From the NCBI RefSeq assembly GCF_048128805.1, contig NC_136005.1, positions 15,557,760 through 15,621,759 on the forward strand: a DNA stretch of 64,000 nucleotides, written 5' to 3'. Position 1 is the stretch's first letter. Each line of letters begins with the position of its first letter. Origin of the DNA: Centroberyx gerrardi. Taxonomy: Eukaryota > Chordata > Actinopteri > Beryciformes > Berycidae. Of the stretch, positions 22,634 to 32,316 are shown piece after piece. The notes beneath the pieces were generated by a model. That model saw only the letters and a list, made by a program, of their open reading frames with translations. It was not told the DNA's origin and made no database searches. The position numbers were made by a program, and so were the translations under genes.

Positions 22634-24946
22634 ATGACCCGGCGTGTGGCAGTGGTTGGAGGGGGCAGTTCAGGTCTGGCCTGTATCAAGAGCTGTCTGG
22701 ATGAGGGGCTGGAGCCTGTCTGCTTCGAGAGCAGTGATGACATCGGCGGCCTGTGGAGGTTTAAGGTGAGTCACACTCTGCAGGCTGCAGGTCCCTTCCC
22801 TTACTGTCTCCTTTCATCTCCATCAACCGCGCCAATATGGGAGACTCAAACGGGTGGTAACATTACATATACCAAGGAGTTACACTCTGAACCAACTGGA
22901 TATTTAATAAATAATGTTGAAGTTAATGTTTTTTCTCCTAATGGCTGTCCTATCCCAGGAGAACCCAGAGGCAGACAGAGCCAGCATCTACCACTCTGTC
23001 ATCATCAACACCTCCAAGGAGATGATGTGTTACAGTGACTTCCCCATCCCCGCACACTTCCCCAACTACATGCACAACTCCCTCATCATGGACTACTTTC
23101 GCATGTATGCCGATGGCTTCCAGCTCACCAAGCACATACGCTTCAATGTAAGAATTAAGTTGAGTTTTTATATCCTTGAAATAATGTATAATTTTCACCT
23201 CAATCTCAGATGTGAAATGTCACTGAGTTCAGTATGACTGAAGGATATGCCAAGCCAAGAACATAGGAAAAGTATGCTATTATGTTCAAACCCACATAAT
23301 TGCACTTAACAGAGTTAGGGATAAGAAACCTGTGCTGGCTTGTGTTCTGTAATCAGCTCTCTTTCTGCCTCTCTGTTTCTCAGACCAAAGTCTTGCAGGT
23401 GAAGCAGAGATCTGATTTCTCTCGTTCAGGCCAGTGGGATGTTGAGACGGAGAACAAGGATGGAAAGAAGGAGCAACACATTTTTGATGCTGTGATGATC
23501 TGTATCGGACACCACTGTCACCCCAACTTGCCTCTCCATGATTTCCCAGGTACCACACTTGTAGTAGAACCTGTTGTAGAACACTATTGAGAGAAATTAT
23601 GTTCTTTAAGAATCAACTTTTCCCACATTATGGCAAGACTACCCCCATTTTCATATCTATGTGGTTGCATAATGTCAAGGTGAGGTAGCCACCACCCAAA
23701 GAGAAAACTGAATGTCAGTATTGTGGTCTCAAAGTTGCCCTATATGTCATCTTAATCTGGTTTAATCTCTATATGGAATCCTTTGATGAAATCATAATAG
23801 ATGGGTTAAACCAGGATCCTGTATTAAACTTAACTCAGGTTAATAAACAAGTCATGGACACTGGAAGATTTTTTATTTTTTAATTTCTGCTTTATAGACA
23901 GTAGACAGTACAGTTGAGAGACAGGGAAGGGGGAAGAGAAGGTTGGATGACGTGACAAAGGTCCAAGGCCAGATTCGAACCCAGCCTCCCCAGGGTTCCA
24001 GTGAATTTCTTAAATGTCACTAATCTAGATTTTCTTTTACAAATCTAAATCACCCACTGCACACTGAACCTGTAATGAAACTGAAAACCTGTCATGAACT
24101 CTCCTGGCAGCAGATGTGTGTATTGGTAACAACTCTGTGTCTATCTTTCAGGCATTGACACATTCAAGGGAAAGTACTTCCACAGTCGGGACTACAAGAC
24201 TCCTGAGGAGTGGAGGAACAAAAAGGTTGTAGTGATTGGAATAGGAAACTCTGGAGGAGACATAGCTGTGGAACTGAGCAGAGTCACCAAGCAGGTTGGT
24301 GTCACATATGGATCCTCAGAGGCACACAAGACTCTAATCTTAACCTTATTCAGGTACTGGCATTATGGCCGACTCCCCATGTCTTCTCTCCCCAGCTTTA
24401 CCTGAGCACTCGGAGGGGAGCCTGGGTTCTGAACCGAGTTGGAGACAACGGCTTGCCCCTGGATATGACCTTCAACAGGATGGCAACTTCTCTGCAGAGC
24501 ATCCTTCCCTTTGGTTTATTCTGCAGCCTGGGAGAGAGCCAACTCAACAAAAGATTCAACCACAGTCTGTACAATCTGAAGCCAAAACACAGGTAGTTTT
24601 ATCAATTTCTGGCCATTTCTCGCTGTATTATTCAAATAGCTGCACGTGATTTCTTTTATTTAAAAATGAATACAAAAATGTATAAAAATAGCATGCATCA
24701 AATTGTAGTATCATTACTTATCAATCTGTTAAAATGAATCTGAATATGAATCTCAGGTTGTTCAGCCAGCATCCCACAATGAATGATGAGCTGCCCAACC
24801 GCATCCTATCTGGAACAGTTCAGGTGAAACCCAACATCCGCAGATTTCAAGGATCCAGCGTGGAGTTTGAGGATGGGAGTGTTGTGGAAGATATCGACTT
24901 AGTGGTAGGTGTAATCGTAACAAGTGTGTACACGCACACCAAACAC

Positions 24947-25016
<70 letters not shown>

Positions 25017-25992
25017 TTCCTTACACACACTTTCATTGGACAACAGTGCCATGCAGTAGCATGTTAATGAGATGACTCCCTCTCTTGCAGGTATTTGCCA
25101 CAGGTTACAGCTTTTCCTTTCCATTCCTTGCCTCACAAGTGCTGTCAGTGTCTGGGAACAAATCAACACTGTACAAGTATGTTTTCCCCCCTGAGTTGGA
25201 CCGCCCCACGCTGGCTATCATTGGGCTAGTGCAGCCACTGGGAGCCATTATGCCAATCTCTGAGATGCAGGCCAGATGGGCCACACGTGTCTTTAAAGGT
25301 GACACATGTTCTTTAAAATGTGAACTTTTTCACATCACTTTACCCCCACAGAAATACTTGAGGTCGAAGTAGGACATTTACTCAATTGTCAACTCTGTTC
25401 TCATTACATACAGGCTGTAACAAGCTTCCTTCAATGGCTGTCATGCTGAAGGATGTTCAGTGCAAGCGGGAGAGCATGGCTGCAAGGTACTGCAGTGGAT
25501 TTATTCAATTCAATGATTGTCTATTTAGGATCTAAAAGATACCAAGTCAACATGTTTGGCTCTGGTCTCTTTCTCAGGTATGTTACCAGCCAGAGACACA
25601 CCATCCAGGTTGACTATATCAGCTACATGGATGAGATAGCAGAGCAGGTGGGGGTTCGACCCAGCATCCTGAGGCTGCTACTGACGGATCCCAGGCTGGG
25701 ACTGAGTGTGATCCTGGGTCCCTGCACTCCATACCAGTATCGTCTTAGAGGGCCAGGAAAGTGGGCTGGGGCCCGTCAGGCCATCCTCACTCAATGGGAG
25801 AGAGTGGCCCAACCCATGAAGACCAGACCGTCTGATCAGCCCGAGCCCAAGCGCTCCTTTATGTTGCCTCTGATTCTGTCGGCCGCTGCCCTGGGCCTGG
25901 CTGCCTATTTCAGCAGGAGCAGCCTGCCAGCCTTCCTACAAGAGCCCAGTGCACTGCTGGACTGGATGAAGGGCTACCTGCCTGCACAGTGA
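22634..25992 (+). CDS. fmo5-like: Flavin-containing monooxygenase, gene B (FMO5-like), 556 aa
   Basis: This is a nine-exon FMO: 22634-22765, 22959-23147, 23384-23549, 24152-24294, 24396-24592, 24757-24904, 25091-25298, 25414-25486 and 25578-25992. The exon lengths (132, 189, 166, 143, 197, 148, 208, 73, 415) sum to 556 codons plus stop with every junction in frame. Motifs are GGGSSG at 9-14 (FAD), [11 protein letters not shown] at 167-177, GIGNSG at 192-197 (NADPH), FATGY at 327-331, and a hydrophobic anchor at about 513-530. It keeps family residues that C-F have changed: Met66, and Cys468 in GPCTPYQYR. It therefore looks like the most conservative member of this lineage. Overall wording ([29 protein letters not shown]) is closest to mammalian FMO5 as I recall it. 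The start is the first ATG after the likely acceptor TTTTCAG, in the context AAAGCATGACC. Confidence 0.96.
23868..23982 (-). mobile_element. tRNA-type SINE fragment in intron 3 of gene B
   Basis: Read on the - strand, it has a B-box-like GGTTCGAATCTGG and then a CTGTCTCTC tract running to an A/T-rich tail, as in common fish tRNA-derived SINEs. The corresponding place in introns of C-F has no such sequence, so the insertion is specific to B. Confidence 0.55.
24944..25017. repeat. (CA)n microsatellite, intron 6 of gene B
   Basis: A long, nearly pure CA run starts about 40 bp after the exon 6 donor. All five B-lineage genes carry it, with differing lengths. Confidence 0.95.
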
Positions 25993-27700
25993 CCTGCAAT
26001 TAATACACATCAGCTCAGATTATGACTGTATCATATATGGCTGACTTGCTTGCAGGCTCTTTTAATAATTAACATACTAATCATTAGTATACAGTTTCTT
26101 CAACATTATTACTTCAATATTTTTCTACATTATCCCCATCTCCATGAATGATTCATAAACCAAGATACAATGATGCCACCTAGTGGAGGCTTCAGAGTGC
26201 AGCTGATGCACTGCTTGAAAAAGCTCTCTTTCCTTCCTCCTCGCCCATTCTGCAGATGCCCTCAATAAACTGCATGATTGAAGTATGTAAATAATAAGAT
26301 GGTGGTGGAGGGAACAGCTAAGCATCACTTATGCCAAAACAAAGTAGATTCAAACAGAGTATAGTTGGAGTATTTGGAGTTTTGTTTTTTTGTTATTTTT
26401 TCTTTTGTTGGCCTATGGGCCTTGACTAATTGTCAGAGAAATATAGATTTGAAAATAGATATAGTGAGCAGGCCTATTGTTCATTGTACATAGTCTATGT
26501 CCAACTTCAATTAAATTTTCTCAAATAAAGGTAAGGGATAAAATATATAATTGGCCATAGACATTGTATGGTTACACTTATGATGTCGCTATTAACAATG
26601 GCAGTAACCAATGCATTCAATGGCTACATTTTAATTACTACTTTAAAAAGGATAATCAAAACAATTAATTGTTTTATATCTTTATTTACTCATCAGGGAA
26701 GGCATAAACTCTTATCTCTTTTTTTGCAAGTGGGCACTTTAATAAATATGGTTCTTTAAATGGGGTCAAGATAGTCAGAACTGTCAGTTGCATTCTGGTC
26801 ATAACATTTCTGGCTCAGTTAATTTAATAAACGGTCTTATACCTTGTATCCCAGATGTTTGTGTAATTTTTTGAAATGATAAGGGGTTTAAAAAGGAAAA
26901 GTGTTACCTAGACTGAGTCTAATTAATCGTGAGGTTGTATCTTAACTCATCCAGCAAAATATCAGGCACTAAAATGTTCAGCAGTAAGCTGCAGCCCTTT
27001 AAAATTGAAAACCATGTTTGTTTGCATTTAATCAGCAACGGAGACCACAAGACAGCCATATATTTTTGCTTAACATTATGCTCTTTATTGACTCAATAAA
27101 AGTTAGAGAATATCAAAACAACTTTATAGTGTCATGAACAGGACAGCGCTAACAAAATTACACGACAAGTGTGCAATTATACTTCAAACACGTTTCAAGA
27201 AAAAATCAAGGACAACAAAATTTAGGTTTGACAGGAAATATTCTTCTAAGATCTGTGCAGAGACACCTCAGAGGGTCAGTCCCCACTGCCTTTTTTACTG
27301 TTCACCCAAGTACATGTTTCAGATGAACATTTTGAAAGGGATGTCAAATCATGTGCAAAAAGAAATTAAGATCTTGCATATTGTTAAAAAAAAAAAGAAG
27401 TAACAATCCAAACTGCCAACTGATGAAAAAAACAACTGTCATTTAGGTGCAAAAGTGACAAAGTTCTGAGAAGACAAAGCCACACCTGGCGTGGTTGTAA
27501 ACAATTATTCATAGCCATAGATTAGCAGGACGATGATCTGATCACAGGTAGTAGACCAGGGTGGCCAAAGGAGGGTAACCCATGGCTGAGAGGCAAAACA
27601 TAGTTTAATACAGGCAATGTAGAAAGAATGATGAATGCATGTGAATAACAAATCACAATAAAACAAGACAATAAAACAAGTCATTTCCTCATTTAGACCA
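25993..27700. other. 3' flank of gene B
   Basis: The first 300 bp match the 3' flanks of C, D and E and carry AATAAA at 26264. B lacks the roughly 60-bp SINE/LINE-tail segment that C-E have there. From about 26350 to 27700 the sequence is AT-rich and I recognise nothing. Confidence 0.6.
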
Positions 27701-27804
27701 GAGGGTTGAAGTGTTTTGAGATTTTAAAAAAAGAAAAATCTCAAAACCATTTGCATTCAGCTTTCCTCTCTTCTCGGACAATGAATTTGTTTGATAGCTG
27801 TCAG

Positions 27805-28140
27805 TCAAAGCAGATACATTCTTTCCTCCTTAGTGCATGTCAAGAAGAGATCAAACACCCTCTCAACAGTGAAGTCACTCTTGGTGTCTGTCATCAAATC
27901 ACACCAGGCAAGGCCAGTGAGCCCAAGATGGCCCTGGACTTGCCAGTAATACTGATGGTTTTTCTTAAGCTTTGCTTGACCCCCAGACAACTCAGTGTGC
28001 TTTGCCTCCGATATATTGTCAATATCAGGGCACTTGACTTCCAGGCCATAGGGAGGATCCTTGGTTGGGTCCACGACCTTATCATCAGCACTCCCTCCAA
28101 GATGAGCATCAGGGTCGATGATGAGAACATATTGAAAAAC
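27805..28140 (-). pseudogene. YqaJ-type nuclease-like fragment
   Basis: On the - strand the translation has DPDAHLGGSADDKVVDP, then GLEVKCPD, then YYWQVQGHLGLTGLAWCDL. This order (G-x-S-x-D, E-V/I-K-C-P, Y-x-x-Q-V/x-Q) is the core of the YqaJ/lambda-exonuclease fold. In animal genomes such domains usually belong to transposon-derived genes. Only a fragment of the domain is visible, with no clear start or partner exons, so I treat it as a decayed relic and do not assign a host function. Confidence 0.65.
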
Positions 28141-28785
28141 ATTGACATCAAAGGTCTCTGCAAAGGTCTCTGCTTAGTCTGATAGACACCCTTGATGATC
28201 CTGGCAGAGAGCAACTTTGTTGTGGACTCTGACCTCACATGGCAGGTTCATAAAACATCATGTATAAACAACACATGTTCTGTGTTTGTGTAAATGTGTA
28301 TTGATTGGTAATAAACAAATTTGGGGATAAAATTAATTACCTCCATATGCTCTGTACAGGATTGCACATAGTTGGTACGTAGTTGCTTTAGGCTTGTGCA
28401 CCATAAGCTCATCCACTGGCTCTGGAATGATGCCCTTTGTGGGAGGTGTAGAATTAATTTTGTCTTTGAGATGGCATTGGAAGTTACTGTATGGGATCCA
28501 AGCCAGCTATATAGTGTCTTTCATTCTAAAAAACTGATCATAGGCCATTTGTTTTTCTTTTCATGTGGGTGGGGGCCTCTGCAACAACAACAGCAGGATA
28601 CTCCCACCCCACCCCCAGTTAAAAGCGTTTTGATAGGCTCGGGACTAGAGCAGGTTTGATCTCCACCAATCCTGACCATATCACCCCATACGGGTGTGTG
28701 GTTTATTGTGAGGACTGCAAAGTTTTGAACAGACTAATCGGAGTTGATGAAGATATAGTAAAAAGGTAAGAGAAGAAAACCCCAC

Positions 28786-28826
<41 letters not shown>

Positions 28827-29050
28827 GCTGGGATTTGTCTGTGTCTGTGTTTTATGCTGATATCGTAGCCTAGCTGTAGAGAACAGGAGGCAAAATTATG
28901 TTTAGTCGCTCCCCTCAATAAAAAAAGAGCAAATAATAAATCATGACGGCAATTGACATCTGTCAATCAAAAATGCGTTGTTTGATTGTTGTAATCTGCG
29001 TTTAAACTCTGTCATCAAATATGGCCAAAATATGTGTTTGGGGCACATGC
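28141..29050. other. Unassigned interval with a (TC)n tract
   Basis: A (TC)n microsatellite lies at about 28786-28823. No exon or repeat family is recognised in the rest. From about 28985 the sequence begins to match the 3' flanks of genes C, D and E. Confidence 0.55.
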
Positions 29051-29511
29051 ACAGCGTTAACATCAGGTACTGTGTTTTGAGGGAATATATTTTACCTTTC
29101 CACAAATAAATACATAGATAAATAAATTAGAAAAATGTATAAGACACTTAAGATCGCCATAAGAAGAATATGATGACACTTTTTTCTTCCTTTTTTTATT
29201 TTCTATTCTGACTCTATTTAGTTGGCTAAGTAATGTTTGTTCATCTATGCTCTCTGTGCTATTGATATGACTGTGTTTCTGAGGATGTGCTTGAGGATGA
29301 GTGTATAGATCTACTGCTCCAGTGAAATCATACAGGAAAGCAAGGTCTCCAGATATCAATAAATTCAATATGGAATGTAACAATGAACAGGCATATAAGT
29401 ATAATATTGTTGCTGAATGATACTGAATTACAGTTAGGTTACCCAGGTTTGAGCTCTATACACCCACATCCGTGCGCACAGGCTTACTATTAACTAGCTA
29501 ACCTTGCATGA
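29000..29511. repeat. Copy of the FMO 3'-flank segment
   Basis: This stretch aligns with 36855-37380 (after C), 44433-44958 (after D) and part of 51835-52205 (after E), sharing GGGGCACAT, AACATCAGGTAC and a TTCAATATGGAATGTAA motif. It is more diverged from them than they are from each other, in line with B being the older branch. Confidence 0.85.
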
Positions 29512-29569
29512 TATAGGGGAGAGCGGGGTAAGATGAGCCAGAGCAGAGCCTAAACATTTTTTACTCAAG

Positions 29570-30806
29570 ATATTTCCTCCTGCCAAAGAAAGGGCGGCGC
29601 GGGATCCGTTCGGTCCTGGATCTGCACACCCTGAACAAGCGTCTCAGGGAATACAAGTTTTGTATATGCTCGCACATGCATCCCTTCTGTGTTTCGTGCG
29701 CCCGGGCAACTGGCTCACTTCCATCAACCTGAAAGATGCATACTTTCATATCCCGATATATCCTCCACACAGGAAATATCTGAGATTTGCTTTTCCGGGC
29801 ATAGCATACGAATACCTGGTGCTGTCTCTAAGCCTGAGTGTGTTTGTGAAATGAGGCGGTTCTGGCTCCGCTCAGGCAGCAGGGGGGATCCGCTTAGCCA
29901 CATACCTAGACGACTGGCTCCTGCTGGCATGCTCGGAGGCTACGGCTCACACACACATACTTATGGCTCACCTGGCCAAATTGGGTTTTATAGTGAACAG
30001 GGAAAAGAGTGCACTGACTCCAGAGCAGCAACGGTTAAATTTGTTGTGTCCGGTGCATGCTTTGGATGTGTACTTGGACAGAACTAGTGATTTTAGGAAA
30101 GGGGACCAGTGGTTTGTGTCCTGGGTTAAGACCCACTTGGGTAAGCCCGTTACGAAACAAAGGCTTTCTCACTGGATAGTGGGGGCTATTGCACTGGCCT
30201 ACTTGAGCATGGGTCTTCGGGCCCCAGCTTACCTGCACACTCCCAAGGGGTTTGGCAACTTCCTGGGTCCTGTTTCGGGGGGTCTCTATTCAGAATATCT
30301 GCGCTGCAGCTAGCTGGTCCTCACCTCTCACATTACATAAGTTGGATGTCACTGCTCCGAGTCTTGCTCATGCCGTCCTGAGCATGGGCTCTTCAGTGGA
30401 GTAGTCGGGCTCTAGTCCAACATCTGGGAGTTTGGCAGTCAGTCTTCGAGATAAGCTTATCTGGCAATACGGGAGTCTCCATATCCCATAGTGAGACATT
30501 GAAACGAATGCTATGCTACCCCAGTTCTCTGTGTAGCATGAGTGGGATGTCTCACCAGACCACCCTTCTTGCTGTTGGGCTGAAGTGAGAAGAGGGGTGC
30601 TTATTTTGAATGACGCGTGACGCCGATTTAAAAGTAGGAGGGTCCTACCTCCTACCAGTCGTGACGCAGACGTCACAACTGCCAGCCATTCAGGGCTGGC
30701 GTAGTGGAATAAGTGCTTCTGAGAATATGCGGGGGGCGTATCCCATAGTGAGACATCTCACTCATGCTACTTGGAGAACCGGGGTTACGCAAGTAACCTA
30801 AAGTTT
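29570..30806 (+). mobile_element. DIRS-type (tyrosine-recombinase) retrotransposon fossil
   Basis: It is nested in the inverted-repeat element. The reverse transcriptase part (about 29575-29860) has TSINLKDAYFHIPI and HRKYLRFAFPG, wording typical of DIRS elements. Directly downstream is a tyrosine-recombinase C-terminal part (about 30035-30400) with LCPVHALDVYLDRT and TKQRLSHWIV. The end, 30560-30806, contains repeat-like sequence finishing GGGGTTACGCAAGTAACCT, as in DIRS terminal repeats. It is broken and internally shortened, with several breaks, and is clearly a non-functional fossil. Confidence 0.8.
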
Positions 30807-30811
30807 CATGA

Positions 30812-30868
30812 GTATCATTCAGCAACAATATTATACTTTCTATGCCTGTTCATTATTACATTCCACAG
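30812..30868 (-). repeat. Inverted copy of 29372-29428
   Basis: The sequence from TATCATTCAGCAACAATATT to the ATTACATTCC at its end is the reverse complement of the stretch at 29372-29425, with few differences. It lies just beyond the DIRS fossil and is unrelated to the inverted-repeat element around it. Confidence 0.85.
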
Positions 30869-32078
30869 TCCAAAATGAGACAGCAGTAGCATCCACGGCT
30901 TTGTAAACAATCAGCTCTTGTCTTGCGATTGGTCACGCATTAACCCCTGCCCCCCCCATACACACACACACAAATAAACAGTATTTGTGGATGTTTAAAC
31001 TGTTGCGCTTTTATTTTTTTATTTTGAAGGCGTCGCCGCTAGTACCACTTCCTACCTTGAGTGACAACAAAGACATCAAATCAGTCACAACAAAGTACGG
31101 ACCTACCTTTTCCGTTTTCTGTGAAACTTTTGCTGTTGAGTTTTTGAATTTGTTGAGCTGTTTTGTGAAATGTTATGTTTTCGGTTTTGTGAAATGTTGT
31201 GTTATGTGTTTTGTTAATTTGTTTTGTGAAATGTTGTGTTTTCGGTCTTGTAAATTGTTTTTTGAAACGTTATTGTGTTTTGCACTTCAGGGCCACCGTA
31301 GTATGCAGCTAAACGAAAGAAGAATGAAAATACAATTTCTTAAAAAAAAAGTGGTCCCTTGGCTTAATTTGCCCCAGGGTGGGGGTAAGTTGATCCTGGT
31401 AAGGGGGTAAATTGAGCCGCTCACTTAAAATGTTCTTGCATGTCATTTTGTAAACCAACCTGAGTTAAATGTGACATTGCTTGACATTACAAGTAACATT
31501 ACTTGAAAAGTCTTGAAAATAAAAGATTCAAAGCCAAATAAAAAAAAACTAAATGCAAATGTGTTTCGTGAACAAACTGCAATCCAACAGCAACAAATAG
31601 ACTTTGTGTACACTCTTTGTGTACTTTGTGTAGGCTATTAAACATCCATTTCAATATTCCATGATTTCCATACTTCCATGACTAATAAAGGCTATAGTGG
31701 CTACTTGTTGAAATTAAACATGTTAAAATCACACATAGGCAACACAAACTAGACTTGTGAACATGGAAAGAAAATATAGGTAACAGGGACTGCGATGACA
31801 TGTTTACATACCTATCTGTCTACTTAATTCTTGCACATACCCTGGCTGTGAAGCCACACCTACTCAGTATTCCATCTATCCAGGCTGCAGGGAAATACAA
31901 AATCCAACTCTACTCTTGCACTGATTCAGTTAAGGGCCACCCATTCTCATGACACCTTAATGGAATGGAATTATCTTCCTAAATGCCTGGTCACATGATA
32001 CATGGTGCTTACCATTGCTAGGATACAGGAGGTGGCTCAACTTACTCACTGGCTTATCTTACCCCACCCTCCCCTATA

Positions 32079-32238
32079 TTTTTTTCCCCTTGATAGATGC
32101 TGCACAAGACAGTTGTCCACAATTGTATCCCTCTGAGTAAGCTTGGAATAGTTTTCAGACTATAACAACTTTTTGACTGCCTTTCAATTAAAAGTCTATT
32201 CCAGTGTTGCATTATTGAGTAAGATTACCTGGTCATAT
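32079..32238. repeat. Remainder of the 3'-flank segment, joined to gene C
   Basis: This stretch matches 37392-37535 (after C) and its copies after D and E. At about 32238, after ATTACCTGGTCA, the match stops and the sequence jumps directly to the last 40 bp before the coding exon of C (GCATGCCTTTGTTA). The 2.3 kb that lies between these two points before D, E and F is missing here. Confidence 0.85.
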
Positions 32239-32316
32239 ATGCATGCATGCCTTTGTTACTAGAGAAGACATTTTCAGACTGAGCCGGACCGTCCTGTGCA
32301 GGGCTAAAGCTAAAGC

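Larger units (their letters stand above)
29512..32078. mobile_element. DNA element with terminal inverted repeats and TATA target duplication
   Basis: The left end at 29516 starts GGGGAGAGCGGGGTAAGATG. The right end at 32074 is, in reverse complement, GGGGAGGGTGGGGTAAGATA, giving 21 of 24 matching bases. TATA stands on both sides (29512-29515 and 32075-32078). The paralogous flanks after C, D and E have one TATA at this place and no insert, which fixes the boundaries. A second GGGGGTAAGTTGA-type motif lies inside at about 31380. No transposase is seen, so it is non-autonomous or gutted; the superfamily is unknown to me. A DIRS fossil is nested within. Confidence 0.85.

Noticed and set aside
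24210-24596. 128-codon frame over exon 4, intron 4 and exon 5, repeated in every B-lineage gene
   Set aside because: It reads exon 4 in the wrong phase and crosses the intron. Only its exon 5 part is the FMO frame.
25453-25992. 179-185-codon frame running through intron 8 into exon 9 in B-E, as if a short separate protein
   Set aside because: The true splice sites (AAG/GTACTG and CAG/GTATGT) restore the FMO frame with the family's exon lengths. The longer frame is a chance read-through of a very short intron.
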